64,000 nt of DNA from the NCBI RefSeq assembly GCF_000468035.1, contig NZ_KI260523.1:186001-250000 (forward strand). The letters are read 5' to 3'. The position numbers and the translations under genes are program-made. The DNA is from Selenomonas sp. oral taxon 892 str. F0426. GTDB lineage: Bacteria; Bacillota; Negativicutes; Selenomonadales; Selenomonadaceae. Below are positions 1 through 12,719 of the stretch, piece after piece; positions within the stretch are counted from its first letter, which is position 1; every line of letters starts with the position of its first letter. The notes beneath the pieces are model-generated. The model searched no databases. It worked only from the letters and a program-made list of their open reading frames with translations, and was not told the DNA's origin.

Positions 1-885
1 CTGCTGCATGCGATGCTGTTTCTCCATAAGGCGGATTTTCGGATCCGCCGCCGGATCTAGTTCGGCAAGGAGCTGCACCAGAGCGTGCATTGTCTGATAG
101 CTGCGTGCAAACAGCCCTGTCTCCATCGTGTTTTCAGGCAGATTGATTTGAACGCGGTCTCCATCACGCTGTCCATCCATTGTTAGGCTTACGTGTATAA
201 CATCAGCTGTCTGGAAGAGTGCACGAAAAACCGCCATCTCCTGCGGATTGAAAAAGTCAAATCCATCTATCCAAATCTCTGCCCCGCGCAGAAAGGGGGC
301 ATCCCCCAGCTGTTCTGCAAGGCGTTCCATACGATCCGTCTGATCGGTCAGGCGTCCCTCCATACGCGCGGAGAGATCGTCCATAATGAGTGCAAGCTCC
401 TTGAGCTTTTGAGAAAGGCGCCCCTGCGTATGTTCGCCATCATCGGCAGCATCGCGCAAAATTTCGGGACTCAGTCGATAGCGTTTAAGCTCGGCAATGG
501 TGCGTGCCAGTGTCTCGGTAAAACCGCGCTTGCCGACCGAGCGCGCAAATACCGAAAACGCCCCCTTGTTCTTCAGCAGAATATCCTTGAGGAGGATACG
601 TCTGCCGATATCGCTGATGCGCGGCAGATGTGCGCCGCCTGTCTCGAGGAGTACCTGCCGTGCAAGGCGGCGAAAACCGAATACATAAGCCTGCAAAAAA
701 CCCGCGCTGTCCGTCAGCGTCTGTGCGAGGGCGCGCTCTGAAGCATAGGTCATGTGCTCAGGGACGAGGAGAATACGCTGCTTGCCCAGCGGGGCGTGTG
801 CCAGCTCTTTTGCCATCGCCGTAAGACAGGCATGCGTCTTTCCCGTACCTACACGGCCAATGATAAACTCAAGTTTTGCCGTCAT
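1..885 (-). CDS. addB: ATP-dependent nuclease subunit B (AddB), N-terminal part
   Basis: Open frame of 295 codons that runs off the left edge of the window, so the C-terminal part is missing. AddB pairs with AddA in the helicase-nuclease that processes double-strand breaks for RecA. The N terminus carries a P-loop (GRVGTGKT, residues 10-17), followed by LLVPEHMTYASERAL and a helical region with IWIDGFDFFNPQE near residue 215, which is the pattern of the AddB/RexB helicase-like N-terminal domain. The ATG overlaps the sbcC stop by 4 bases (ATGA), so it is the last visible gene of a sbcD-sbcC-addB operon; addA would be expected next. The C-terminal Fe-S/nuclease region cannot be checked. Family assignment is by motif and context. 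Confidence 0.8.
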   Translation of the reverse strand, partial: MTAKLEFIIGRVGTGKTHACLTAMAKELAHAPLGKQRILLVPEHMTYASERALAQTLTDSAGFLQAYVFGFRRLARQVLLETGGAHLPRISDIGRRILLKDILLKNKGAFSVFARSVGKRGFTETLARTIAELKRYRLSPEILRDAADDGEHTQGRLSQKLKELALIMDDLSARMEGRLTDQTDRMERLAEQLGDAPFLRGAEIWIDGFDFFNPQEMAVFRALFQTADVIHVSLTMDGQRDGDRVQINLPENTMETGLFARSYQTMHALVQLLAELDPAADPKIRLMEKQHRMQQ

Positions 886-3800
886 AATGCCTCCAAGCCG
901 CCCTGTGTGAAGCGTGCCTTACTGCCGTTTGCCGTACGCAGCACCTCGAGATGGACAGGGATACGTGCACGCAGCTCCTCCACATGAGAGATGATGCCAA
1001 CGAGTCGCCCACCCTCCTGCTGCACCTCGAGGAGCGCCCTGATAGCAATGTCCAGGGTCTCGCTGTCGAGCGATCCAAAGCCCTCGTCAATAAAAATCAT
1101 GTCGAGGTGCATACCGCCCGCATAGTGCTGCACGACATCGGAAAGTCCGAGTGCCAACGCAAGGGATGCGAGAAAGGTCTCTCCGCCGGACAGTGTGCGC
1201 GAAACACGCGGCAGTCCCGTATACTCATCGAATACATCGATCTCCAGCCCCCACCACTTCCTCTTTTCACCGCCTTCACCGTGTATGAGGCGGTAGCGTC
1301 CGCGGCTCATCATGATAAGTCGTGCGTTCGCGGCCTCAATGACATCACTCAGAATCGAGCGCAGGACGTATGTCTGGAAATGCACCAGATAGGGAGCTTT
1401 CGCTGCCGCAACGGAGGCGAGTTTGCCAATGACACGATAGCGCACTGCACGGGCAGCACCGGCTTTTTCAAGCGCGTCAATGTCCCCCATCATGCGCGTG
1501 AGCGTCTTTTGCCGCTCCGTACGGCTCCCCTGCTCCCGCGCGTGTTCTCGTACCGCTTGATCGGCAGCAGCCTCTGCTGCTTTGAGTGCCTCCATATCGG
1601 GAGCAATGCATCCATCTGCTGCGCTCTTCGCCTGTTGAAACAGCTCCTCTGCAGCCTTGCGCTCGCTGTCATACAGATTCAAACGCTCGCGCACCTTTTC
1701 CAGATGTTTGCTGTCCGCCCACTTTCCCTCAACCGCAGCATGGTATTCCTCCTCGGAGGCGAAGCCTGCTGCGTTCCATGCAGCCGCGTACTCCGTCTGC
1801 GCCGTTCGCGCACGCTGAGATGCCTCCTCAGCGGCACGCAGCGCCGCTGCCTGTGTGCTCTCCGCACGTGCATACGCGGCAGCACTTTCGTTAGCCCGCT
1901 CCAAAGCCTCTGTATATGCCCTTTTTTCCTGTGCCACTTCCTCTTTCAGGCGGTGAATTTCTGCGTCAATTTGTGCGTGGTCGCGGTATTCCTGCGGAAG
2001 GTGTGCCTCAAGTGCAGCCTGTTCGCCCTCATGCTTGTGCAGGAGATCACGATTTTTCTGTACTTCTGACTCCTGTGCCTGCTGATCCACAAGCAGCTTT
2101 TCCATTTGTTCCTTTTGTACGGCAAGCTGTGTCGTGCGTTTTTCATGATCCGTCTGTGCCGTTCTTAATTCCTCATCACGCTTTTGTACACGCTGCGACA
2201 GGCTTTCCAGCGTATCAGAAGCAAGATACTCGCTCAGCAGTTTCTGCTCATGGGCGCAGCTCTGCAGTGCACTCGTATGCTCTGCTTTTATTTTTTCCAG
2301 TCTATGCGCGGCTTCCTGAACCGTCTGTTCCACAGAATCCACTGCTTTTGCGCATTCTTCCACCACCTGCTCGGACGGGATATCCTCCGTGTGCATGGCG
2401 GGCATCGGATGTGACAGCGCACCGCAGACGGGACAGGGAGCGCCGTCCGCAAGCGTCTCGGCAAGCCGCGCGGCACTGCCGAGATCATAGAGAGTCTGCA
2501 TCTGCCGCAGCTTCGATTTCGCTGCTGTCAGAAGCTCCACGGAGGACTGCCATGACTTCTGTGCAGCAGCTTCCTTTCGGCTCAGTTCTGCCGCCTGCAC
2601 ATTCAGTTCCTCTATGCGGGCAGCAGAACTCTGACAACGCTTCAGGCGTTCTTGTTCATGTTGAACGGCCTCGCGTGTCACCAATATTTTTTCAAGTGCG
2701 GCGATGCGATCTTCGTTTTCCTTGTGCTCTATACCGAGCATCTCGATGCTGCGTGCGCTGTGTTTCAGACGCTCCTCGGCACGCACACATGATGCACGCA
2801 GCGCCTCTGCAAGCTTTCGGCAGGTATGGAGCTGCGTGGCGCGCTCCGCATAGTCTGTGAGCACTTGAATACGCTCTGCTTTCTTGGTGCGCTCCGGCTC
2901 CTGCTTCTCCGCAGCCTCACGTCTCTGCTGCGCCGCATGAAGCTCTTTTTGTGCAGTCTTGATCTGTGTCTCTGCTGTTCTTTGTTCGTCTGTCCGGCGT
3001 TTTTCCAATGCTGCTGCATCGATTGCCATGTGCTCTTTGTAGAGAACAGGATGAGCACGTTCAGCACGTTCCAATCGAACCCGAAAATCCCGCACAGATT
3101 CTCCCTGCGCCTCTTTCTCTGCAAAGCGTTTCTGTGCAGCCGCAAGATCTTGTAATTTATGTTCTGCCGCCGTGCCTGCCTCACGTGCACGACGCGCATC
3201 CTTTTGACGATCTTCAAGGGCTTTGAGTTCTTCAGCATGGCGGTCAATCGCCTCTTTCAGTTCGGCAATACGCGCACGCAATTTATCGCTTGTGTTCAGA
3301 TTTTCCGAGCGAAGCATCTGGTCAATATGCTCGCGTTCCTCTTTTGCCGCATTTTCCAGATCTATGGACTCCTGAAGCAGGGCTTCTTCGAGGCGCTGAT
3401 ACCGCTCTGTACGAAAGATGCGCTGCATGATGGCACTGCGATCCTTCACCTCCGCAAGGAGAAAGCGCTGAAACTGTCCCTGCGGCAGGAGAACGACCTG
3501 ACGAAACTGTTCCGCATCAAAGCCGATCAGCTGACCAATCCGATCTGATACCTCGGTCACAGTCGAAGCCAGCAGCAGCTCTTCTCCGTCCTCACCCTCG
3601 TCCGGGAGTCGGTAGAGATGTCCCTTTGCCGTACGCGTTGTCATTTTTCCCCGCGACATACGCTCGTATGCCGGTGAGCGCAGGATCCGATAGCGACGGC
3701 GGCCAAGCGCAAATACATACTCCACTTCCGTCACCCGTTCAGGCGGTGCTGTGGAAGAGCGGAGTGTTGTGCTTTTACGAATATTACCGCTTGACTCGCC

Positions 3801-3962
3801 ATACAGCGCAAATACAATGGCATCCAATATCGTGCTCTTTCCTGCTCCTGTCGATCCATGGATGAGGACGAACGGAGCATCTCCAAGAGCTTTTTCAAAA
3901 TCCAATATCTGCTCCTCAACGTATGAACCGAACGCCTGCAGGCGTAGTTTGAGAGGTCTCAT
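882..3962 (-). CDS. sbcC: Exonuclease SbcC (Rad50-like SMC ATPase)
   Basis: 1026 aa. SbcC with SbcD forms the bacterial Rad50-Mre11 complex, which trims hairpins and protein-blocked DNA ends. Walker A is GSTGAGKST (residues 36-44). A long charged coiled-coil arm is interrupted by the zinc hook CPVCG (Cys510, Cys513) close to the middle. The ABC signature TLSGGETFLASLALALGL and Walker B MIFIDEGFGSLD lie near the C terminus. Length fits the family. Its ATG overlaps the sbcD stop by 4 bases and its stop overlaps the addB start, so the three are translationally coupled. Confidence 0.95.
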   Translation of the reverse strand: MRPLKLRLQAFGSYVEEQILDFEKALGDAPFVLIHGSTGAGKSTILDAIVFALYGESSGNIRKSTTLRSSTAPPERVTEVEYVFALGRRRYRILRSPAYERMSRGKMTTRTAKGHLYRLPDEGEDGEELLLASTVTEVSDRIGQLIGFDAEQFRQVVLLPQGQFQRFLLAEVKDRSAIMQRIFRTERYQRLEEALLQESIDLENAAKEEREHIDQMLRSENLNTSDKLRARIAELKEAIDRHAEELKALEDRQKDARRAREAGTAAEHKLQDLAAAQKRFAEKEAQGESVRDFRVRLERAERAHPVLYKEHMAIDAAALEKRRTDEQRTAETQIKTAQKELHAAQQRREAAEKQEPERTKKAERIQVLTDYAERATQLHTCRKLAEALRASCVRAEERLKHSARSIEMLGIEHKENEDRIAALEKILVTREAVQHEQERLKRCQSSAARIEELNVQAAELSRKEAAAQKSWQSSVELLTAAKSKLRQMQTLYDLGSAARLAETLADGAPCPVCGALSHPMPAMHTEDIPSEQVVEECAKAVDSVEQTVQEAAHRLEKIKAEHTSALQSCAHEQKLLSEYLASDTLESLSQRVQKRDEELRTAQTDHEKRTTQLAVQKEQMEKLLVDQQAQESEVQKNRDLLHKHEGEQAALEAHLPQEYRDHAQIDAEIHRLKEEVAQEKRAYTEALERANESAAAYARAESTQAAALRAAEEASQRARTAQTEYAAAWNAAGFASEEEYHAAVEGKWADSKHLEKVRERLNLYDSERKAAEELFQQAKSAADGCIAPDMEALKAAEAAADQAVREHAREQGSRTERQKTLTRMMGDIDALEKAGAARAVRYRVIGKLASVAAAKAPYLVHFQTYVLRSILSDVIEAANARLIMMSRGRYRLIHGEGGEKRKWWGLEIDVFDEYTGLPRVSRTLSGGETFLASLALALGLSDVVQHYAGGMHLDMIFIDEGFGSLDSETLDIAIRALLEVQQEGGRLVGIISHVEELRARIPVHLEVLRTANGSKARFTQGGLEAL

Positions 3963-5104
3963 TCGGCACGTACCTCCTGTTCCATCAAATCAATCACACG
4001 GATGAGTTCGCCGCGCTCCGCCTCCGTCATCTCGGATGCGGTCACCTCCGTAAAGAAATCGGAAAATAGATGTAGGTCGGACTTACCGCGCTCGTATGTT
4101 CGCTCCGTAGAGGAAAGGCGATTGACATTGATGTTCGGTCGTGTGATCGTAAAGAGGTTCGGATAGATCTTGCGCAGCTTCTCATGTGCGGCAAGTACGG
4201 CATCCGTATCGAGCAGTTCTACGCAGATATAATCATCGTGTGCAAGCGGGTCAAAGCCATCGCTCATAATCTCTGCTATCGTGCCTTTTACAATGCGTAC
4301 ATCATGACGCGGCGCCAGCGGATAGAATGTATGAGATGCATGTCCCACAGCATCCAGTTCGATGAGTTCAATGCCCTTTTTCTGATGTGCTTCGTCAAAG
4401 GAGTATTTCAGCAAGGATCCCGAATAACGAATATGATCTGCTCCAGCTCGCTGCGGCGCATGCAGATGTCCAAGCGCCGTATAGTTGTATGCAGCAAAAT
4501 TCTCCGCATGTACCTGATCGCTGCCGCCCACGGAGAGCGCATTCTCCGACTCTGAACTCTGCCCGCCGATGACAAAGGCATGGGCAACAGCCACGCTGCG
4601 TGCACTGGATGGAATCTGTTCGCGCGCCGCTGCAATCTGCACAGCAAGCGCACCGTCAAAGGACGGGGGTTCATCGAGAGTGAATGCCTCACGTACATGA
4701 GGAGGATCTCCATATGGCAGGAGGGAGAAATAGACATCGCCAAATTCGTCCGAAAGAATGACAGGAGGCTCTGCTGCACGTACGACGCCAGCCAAATAGA
4801 TGCCGGACGAACGAAGAAGCTGTGCGCCAAAGTCGAGGCGCACAGCACTGTCATGATTTCCGGCAATGAAGAGAACACTGATTCCCCGCTCGGAAAGCTT
4901 TGTCAATATTGTATTGAAGAGTTCCACCGCCTCCGGCGGTGGGATGGCGCGGTCATAGACATCTCCCGCAATGACGAGCGCGTCGGGGCGCAGATCAGCA
5001 CAGAGCGCAAGGAGTTCCTCCAATACATACGCCTGATCTTCTGTCATGTGCCGCTGCCCAAAGAGTTTTCCCAAATGCCAATCCGCCGTATGGATGAACC
5101 GCAT
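3959..5104 (-). CDS. sbcD: Exonuclease SbcD (Mre11-like metallophosphoesterase)
   Basis: 381 aa. Nuclease subunit of SbcCD, a Mn-dependent 3'-5' exonuclease and hairpin endonuclease. The calcineurin-type metal motifs are intact: DWHLGK at residues 8-13, GDVYDR near 48, GNHD near 82 and a later GHLH. A GAGGGA ribosome site lies 5 bases before the ATG. It is first in the sbcD-sbcC-addB run and follows deoC by about 20 bases, so it may also be read from upstream. Confidence 0.95.
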   Translation of the reverse strand: MRFIHTADWHLGKLFGQRHMTEDQAYVLEELLALCADLRPDALVIAGDVYDRAIPPPEAVELFNTILTKLSERGISVLFIAGNHDSAVRLDFGAQLLRSSGIYLAGVVRAAEPPVILSDEFGDVYFSLLPYGDPPHVREAFTLDEPPSFDGALAVQIAAAREQIPSSARSVAVAHAFVIGGQSSESENALSVGGSDQVHAENFAAYNYTALGHLHAPQRAGADHIRYSGSLLKYSFDEAHQKKGIELIELDAVGHASHTFYPLAPRHDVRIVKGTIAEIMSDGFDPLAHDDYICVELLDTDAVLAAHEKLRKIYPNLFTITRPNINVNRLSSTERTYERGKSDLHLFSDFFTEVTASEMTEAERGELIRVIDLMEQEVRAE

Positions 5105-5123
5105 GACATTCCCTCATTTCATA

Positions 5124-5789
5124 TTATGATCGCGCTTCCTCAGCAAGAATTCCCGCGACCGATGAACTGCCGATTCCCAAGCGGTGGACGCCCATATCCA
5201 AAAATTTCTTTGCCGTCCGATAGTCCCGAATCCCGCCGGATGCCTTGACCTTGCATCTTCCACGTGCAGTCTCCAGCATGATACGAAGCTGCTCCTCCGT
5301 CGTACCCGTCCCCAAGAACCCCGTCGCTGTCTTGACAAAATCCGCACCTGCCGCAATGCTGACCTCTGTTACACGTGCGATTTCCTCGTCTCTCAGCTGG
5401 CTTGCTTCAAAGATGACCTTGACAACGACATCCCGCGCATGAGCCGCATTCACAACGGCACGGATCTCTGCCTCGACTTCCGCCCATTTTCCGGAACGTG
5501 CAAGGCCATAGTTCATGACCATGTCAATCTCTTCCGCACCGTACTCCATATAATAGCGTGCTTCAAGCTCCTTGACTGCAGCAGGGGCTTTTCCATGCGG
5601 GAAATCCAGTACTGTACAGACACGTGTTTTGCTGTTACGGCATAGTTCCACAGCAAGTGGAATGTCTGACGGCTGAACGCAGACAGAGCAGCATTCCTGC
5701 CTAACTGCCTCCATGATCGCCGCACGTATCTCATCGCTGGTCATGACAGGGTTCAGCGGGGAGGAATCAATATATCTGCTTAGTTTCAT
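5124..5789 (-). CDS. deoC: Deoxyribose-phosphate aldolase
   Basis: 221 aa TIM-barrel class I aldolase that splits 2-deoxyribose 5-phosphate into glyceraldehyde 3-phosphate and acetaldehyde in deoxynucleoside breakdown. Schiff-base Lys153 sits in ADFVKTATGF. Lys182 in KVKASGGIRD and Asp89 in EIDMVMN match the other catalytic positions of the family. AAAGGAT precedes the ATG by 5 bases. It lies between ligA and sbcD, apart from other deo genes; the link to DNA repair genes is positional only. Confidence 0.93.
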   Translation of the reverse strand: MKLSRYIDSSPLNPVMTSDEIRAAIMEAVRQECCSVCVQPSDIPLAVELCRNSKTRVCTVLDFPHGKAPAAVKELEARYYMEYGAEEIDMVMNYGLARSGKWAEVEAEIRAVVNAAHARDVVVKVIFEASQLRDEEIARVTEVSIAAGADFVKTATGFLGTGTTEEQLRIMLETARGRCKVKASGGIRDYRTAKKFLDMGVHRLGIGSSSVAGILAEEARS

Positions 5790-5800
5790 GTGCTATCCTT

Positions 5801-10073
<4,273 letters not shown>

Positions 10074-10110
10074 GAGAACTCCTTTTATCTGTGATTTCTA
10101 CAATAAGAAA

Positions 10111-10146
10111 GGCGGGGCCGCCGCTATGGCAAACTCCGCCCCTGCC
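10111..10146 (-). terminator. Probable intrinsic terminator after the pyrophosphatase gene
   Basis: On the - strand a GC-rich stem (GGC-A-GGGGC pairing with GCCCC-GCC, one bulged A) is followed by TTTCTTATTG. It lies between the pyrophosphatase stop and the pcrA start, so it should separate the two units. The T tract is interrupted. Confidence 0.5.
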
Positions 10147-10162
10147 GTCATATCAACATAAT

Positions 10163-11809
10163 TTACGATTTGATGCGTTTAACCGCTTCTGAAAGTGGTG
10201 GGATAATCTGCTTCTTACGCGACATAACGCCCGGCAGATAGAGATGCGTTCCGCTCGTATCCTTGCGGAATGCCTCACCGATAAGCGTGCGCGGCGATCC
10301 TGTGAAAAGCAGATAGGTTGCCTCCTCGAGGATGTCTGTAATCATGACGAGACTAAGATCAAAGCCCTCTGCATCACAGATACTCTTCATTGCGTCAAGA
10401 AGTTCATCCTCTTTTGCCATAATTTCCTTTGTATCCATGACGGAGGTCTGGCTCACAACAACACGATAGCTGCCAATGGTGAACTCCTTGAGATCATTGC
10501 GCACAATCTCCATCGGTGTCATATTACCCACACTGGAGCCTGCCTTGAGCATCTCGAGGCCATATGTGTTCAGGTCAACATTTGCAATGTCTGCAAGACG
10601 CTCTGCGACTGCTTTATCCTTTGGAGTGCAGGTCGGAGACTTGAAGAGCACCGTGTCCGAAATGATCGCCGAGAGCAGGAGCCCCGCAATCGATGGAGGA
10701 ATGTCAATGTCGTTCTGCCAATGCATATTGGAGACAATCGTTGCCGTGCAGCCGACCGGCTCCGCATGCGTGTAGATCGGCTCGCTTGTACTGATCCCAC
10801 CGAAACGATGATGATCGATGATCTCAACAATCTTCGCTTCCTCAATGCCCTCAACAGCCTGATTGCGCTCGTTGTGATCCACGAGAATGACCTGTGCCGG
10901 TTCGGATACAACGAGTCGATCACGGCTGACGAGACCGACGATGCGGCCGTTCTCAAGAACGGGGTAGTTACGGAAGTTCGTCTCCTCCATCGTGCCCTTG
11001 ATATCAGACAGAAGATCAAGTGGCTTGAAGCAGACAGGGTTGTCGTGCATGATCCGACGAATCGGTACACACTGATTGATGAGACGTGCCACAGTATAGG
11101 TATCATAGGGGGTTGAAAGTACGAATATGTTGCGTTTTTCTGCCTCCTCAATTGCTTCGGGCGGAATACGTCCCCCCCCCGTCACAATTAGGCATGCAAT
11201 CCCCTTCTCTATACATGCAAGAATTGTTTCTGTATGACGATCTCCTACGAGAACGATGTCATTCTCCTTGATGAGCTTGTGAATGGTATCCACACTGCCA
11301 GCAGCAATACGAATCTGTCCCTTAATCGTCTCGCCCTCTTCTCCTGCAACAAGCACATTGCTGTCTGTTGCACGGATGATGTCACGATAGCGCACGCGCA
11401 TATCCGAGAGATTTGTCATGCCGAGCTCTTGAAAATAGCGTTTTGCCAGATCACTGACCGAAACGATACCAACAAGGATTCCCGTGCTGTCGGTAACGGG
11501 AATCGAACGCATATCATTTTCGCGCAGGACTTCGCCCAGAGTGCGCAGGGTATCGTGCTGACGGACAACAATCTTGCAGTCCATCGCAATGTCCTTGACA
11601 CGCGGATAGAGATCTGGAATGAGAAGCGGCTGTTCCACATGGAAATACTCCAATGCGAATTTTGTCTCCTTATTCACCTTTCCAGCACGTGCCGCAACGG
11701 CATTGACACCCATCGCCTGTTTCAAATGTGCGTATCCGACCGCCGAGCAAATGGAATCTGTATCCGGATTGCGGTGTCCAATGACATAAATCGGCTTTGC
11801 AACGTTCAA
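10163..11809 (-). CDS. Manganese-dependent inorganic pyrophosphatase with CBS and DRTGG domains
   Basis: 548 aa family II (DHH-type) pyrophosphatase, PPi to 2 Pi. The N-terminal metal motif GHRNPDTDS (residues 11-19) and the later DHH in IEIIDHHRFGG are split by a regulatory insert: a CBS domain (about 70-130), a DRTGG domain (about 135-245) and a second CBS domain (about 250-305). In studied homologues the CBS pair binds adenine nucleotides and tunes activity. The start is TTG, chosen because GGGAGG lies 7 bases upstream and the frame then begins MNVAKPIYVIGHRNPDTDS. The gene contains a run of nine G on its coding strand at 11172-11180, in the DRTGG region. Confidence 0.92.
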   Translation of the reverse strand: MNVAKPIYVIGHRNPDTDSICSAVGYAHLKQAMGVNAVAARAGKVNKETKFALEYFHVEQPLLIPDLYPRVKDIAMDCKIVVRQHDTLRTLGEVLRENDMRSIPVTDSTGILVGIVSVSDLAKRYFQELGMTNLSDMRVRYRDIIRATDSNVLVAGEEGETIKGQIRIAAGSVDTIHKLIKENDIVLVGDRHTETILACIEKGIACLIVTGGGRIPPEAIEEAEKRNIFVLSTPYDTYTVARLINQCVPIRRIMHDNPVCFKPLDLLSDIKGTMEETNFRNYPVLENGRIVGLVSRDRLVVSEPAQVILVDHNERNQAVEGIEEAKIVEIIDHHRFGGISTSEPIYTHAEPVGCTATIVSNMHWQNDIDIPPSIAGLLLSAIISDTVLFKSPTCTPKDKAVAERLADIANVDLNTYGLEMLKAGSSVGNMTPMEIVRNDLKEFTIGSYRVVVSQTSVMDTKEIMAKEDELLDAMKSICDAEGFDLSLVMITDILEEATYLLFTGSPRTLIGEAFRKDTSGTHLYLPGVMSRKKQIIPPLSEAVKRIKS

Positions 11810-11858
11810 AATGATACCTCCCTATCGCAACCTAGAGTTGCCGCATACTTTGACTACC

Positions 11859-11887
11859 ATTATAACATACTCACGGATATGATTCAA
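11859..11887 (-). promoter_or_regulatory. Promoter of the pyrophosphatase gene
   Basis: Sigma-70-type elements on the - strand: -35 TTGAAT (11882-11887), 17-base spacer, -10 TATAAT (11859-11864). It lies about 50 bases before the TTG start and just after the terminator of the yraN unit. Confidence 0.8.
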
Positions 11888-11896
11888 TTTTTGCAA

Positions 11897-11942
11897 AAAT
11901 AAAAAAGATGTCGGCGTATCCAAAAGGAAAACACCAACATCT
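11897..11942 (-). terminator. Intrinsic terminator after yraN
   Basis: 12-bp stem on the - strand (AGATGTTGGTGT with ACGCCGACATCT, two G-T pairs) followed by TTTTTTATTTTT. It closes the FlhB-like/yraN unit about 14 bases after the yraN stop. Confidence 0.85.
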
Positions 11943-11955
11943 GTTTTTGAGAACA

Positions 11956-12312
11956 TCACGCCTCAAATGCATTTTTGATATGATACACGCTCCAATCACT
12001 GCCGGCTGCATAGATCTCAAGGATATCAAAACGGCAGAAACTGTTTTCCATATGATTCATTCGCAGATACCAATAGGCTGTTTGTATAATCTTTTGCTGC
12101 TTTCTGTAATGAACGGCCTCTGCAGGAGTTCCATAACGAAGACTGCTTCGTGTTTTCACCTCGATAAACACCAATGTACCATGATCATCCGCAATAATAT
12201 CAATCTCTCCGACCTTTGTGCGATAATTGCGCGTAAGTATACGGTACCCCTTTCGGAGGAGATATTGTGCGGCATAGGACTCACCTTGATCTCCAAGGAT
12301 TTTATTGCGCAT
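11956..12312 (-). CDS. YraN family (UPF0102) endonuclease-like protein
   Basis: 118 aa with this start. The core GEIDIIADDHGTLVFIEVKTR is the restriction-endonuclease-like fold of UPF0102, with Asp and Glu-x-Lys in the usual nuclease positions; the biological substrate is not established. Upstream in-frame starts exist, but this ATG (MRNKILGDQGE) has GGAG 7 bases before it and gives the typical family length. The start lies inside the 3' end of the FlhB-like gene (11-base overlap), so the two are likely coupled. Commonly found next to rnhB in Firmicutes, as here. Confidence 0.85.
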   Translation of the reverse strand: MRNKILGDQGESYAAQYLLRKGYRILTRNYRTKVGEIDIIADDHGTLVFIEVKTRSSLRYGTPAEAVHYRKQQKIIQTAYWYLRMNHMENSFCRFDILEIYAAGSDWSVYHIKNAFEA

Positions 12313-12628
12313 GCCGATCTCCAGCATGGCGATCGATCCGATAGACATGTGCCAGTACTTCGGCAATCGTACGATAGAGCTCGGGAGGAATCTCACGATC
12401 AATCTCAAGTGCCATCAGCATATTGACAAGAGACTTGTTTTGATAAACGGGAATACCATTTTTTCGCGCCTCTGCCAGAATCCGATCTGCCACAAGGGAG
12501 CGTCCCTTCGCTGTTACACGAGGAGCACGATCCTTATTTACGTCATATTTGATTGCAACAGCACGTTGTTCCTGCTCGACCAGGATATCCTCGACAGGCG
12601 AAGCATCCTTATCCCATTCTTCCGCCAT
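12302..12628 (-). CDS. FlhB/EscU C-terminal-domain-like protein (YlqH type)
   Basis: 108 aa, only the cytoplasmic domain of the flagellar/type III export switch protein FlhB; no membrane segments. Visible family signature: AVAIKYDVNKDRAPRVTAKG, then ARKNGIPVYQNKSLV and DREIPPELYRTIAEVLAHVY. The NPTH autocleavage site of true FlhB is replaced by EQEQR just before AVAIKYD, so self-cleavage is not expected. It lies directly after a FliK-C-like gene and rnhB, the same order as B. subtilis rbgA-rnhB-ylqG-ylqH. Role unknown. It has its own strong promoter. Confidence 0.85.
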   Translation of the reverse strand: MAEEWDKDASPVEDILVEQEQRAVAIKYDVNKDRAPRVTAKGRSLVADRILAEARKNGIPVYQNKSLVNMLMALEIDREIPPELYRTIAEVLAHVYRIDRHAGDRHAQ

Positions 12629-12665
12629 CTCTCACCCATCCTTGTGCCCTAGATTGCACCCTTGT

Positions 12666-12695
12666 ATTATACGATTCATATGCTTTCTCCGTCAA
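12666..12695 (-). promoter_or_regulatory. Promoter of the FlhB-like/yraN pair
   Basis: On the - strand -35 TTGACG (12690-12695), 18-base spacer, -10 TATAAT (12666-12671), about 40 bases before the FlhB-like ATG and just past the stop of the FliK-like gene. Confidence 0.8.
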
Positions 12696-12719
12696 GAATG
12701 CGGATAGGATTCATCACCA

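Noticed and set aside
951-2069. Long + strand frame opposite sbcC
   Set aside because: It is antisense to a well-supported gene with intact motifs, its translation has no recognisable domain, and it lacks a ribosome site.
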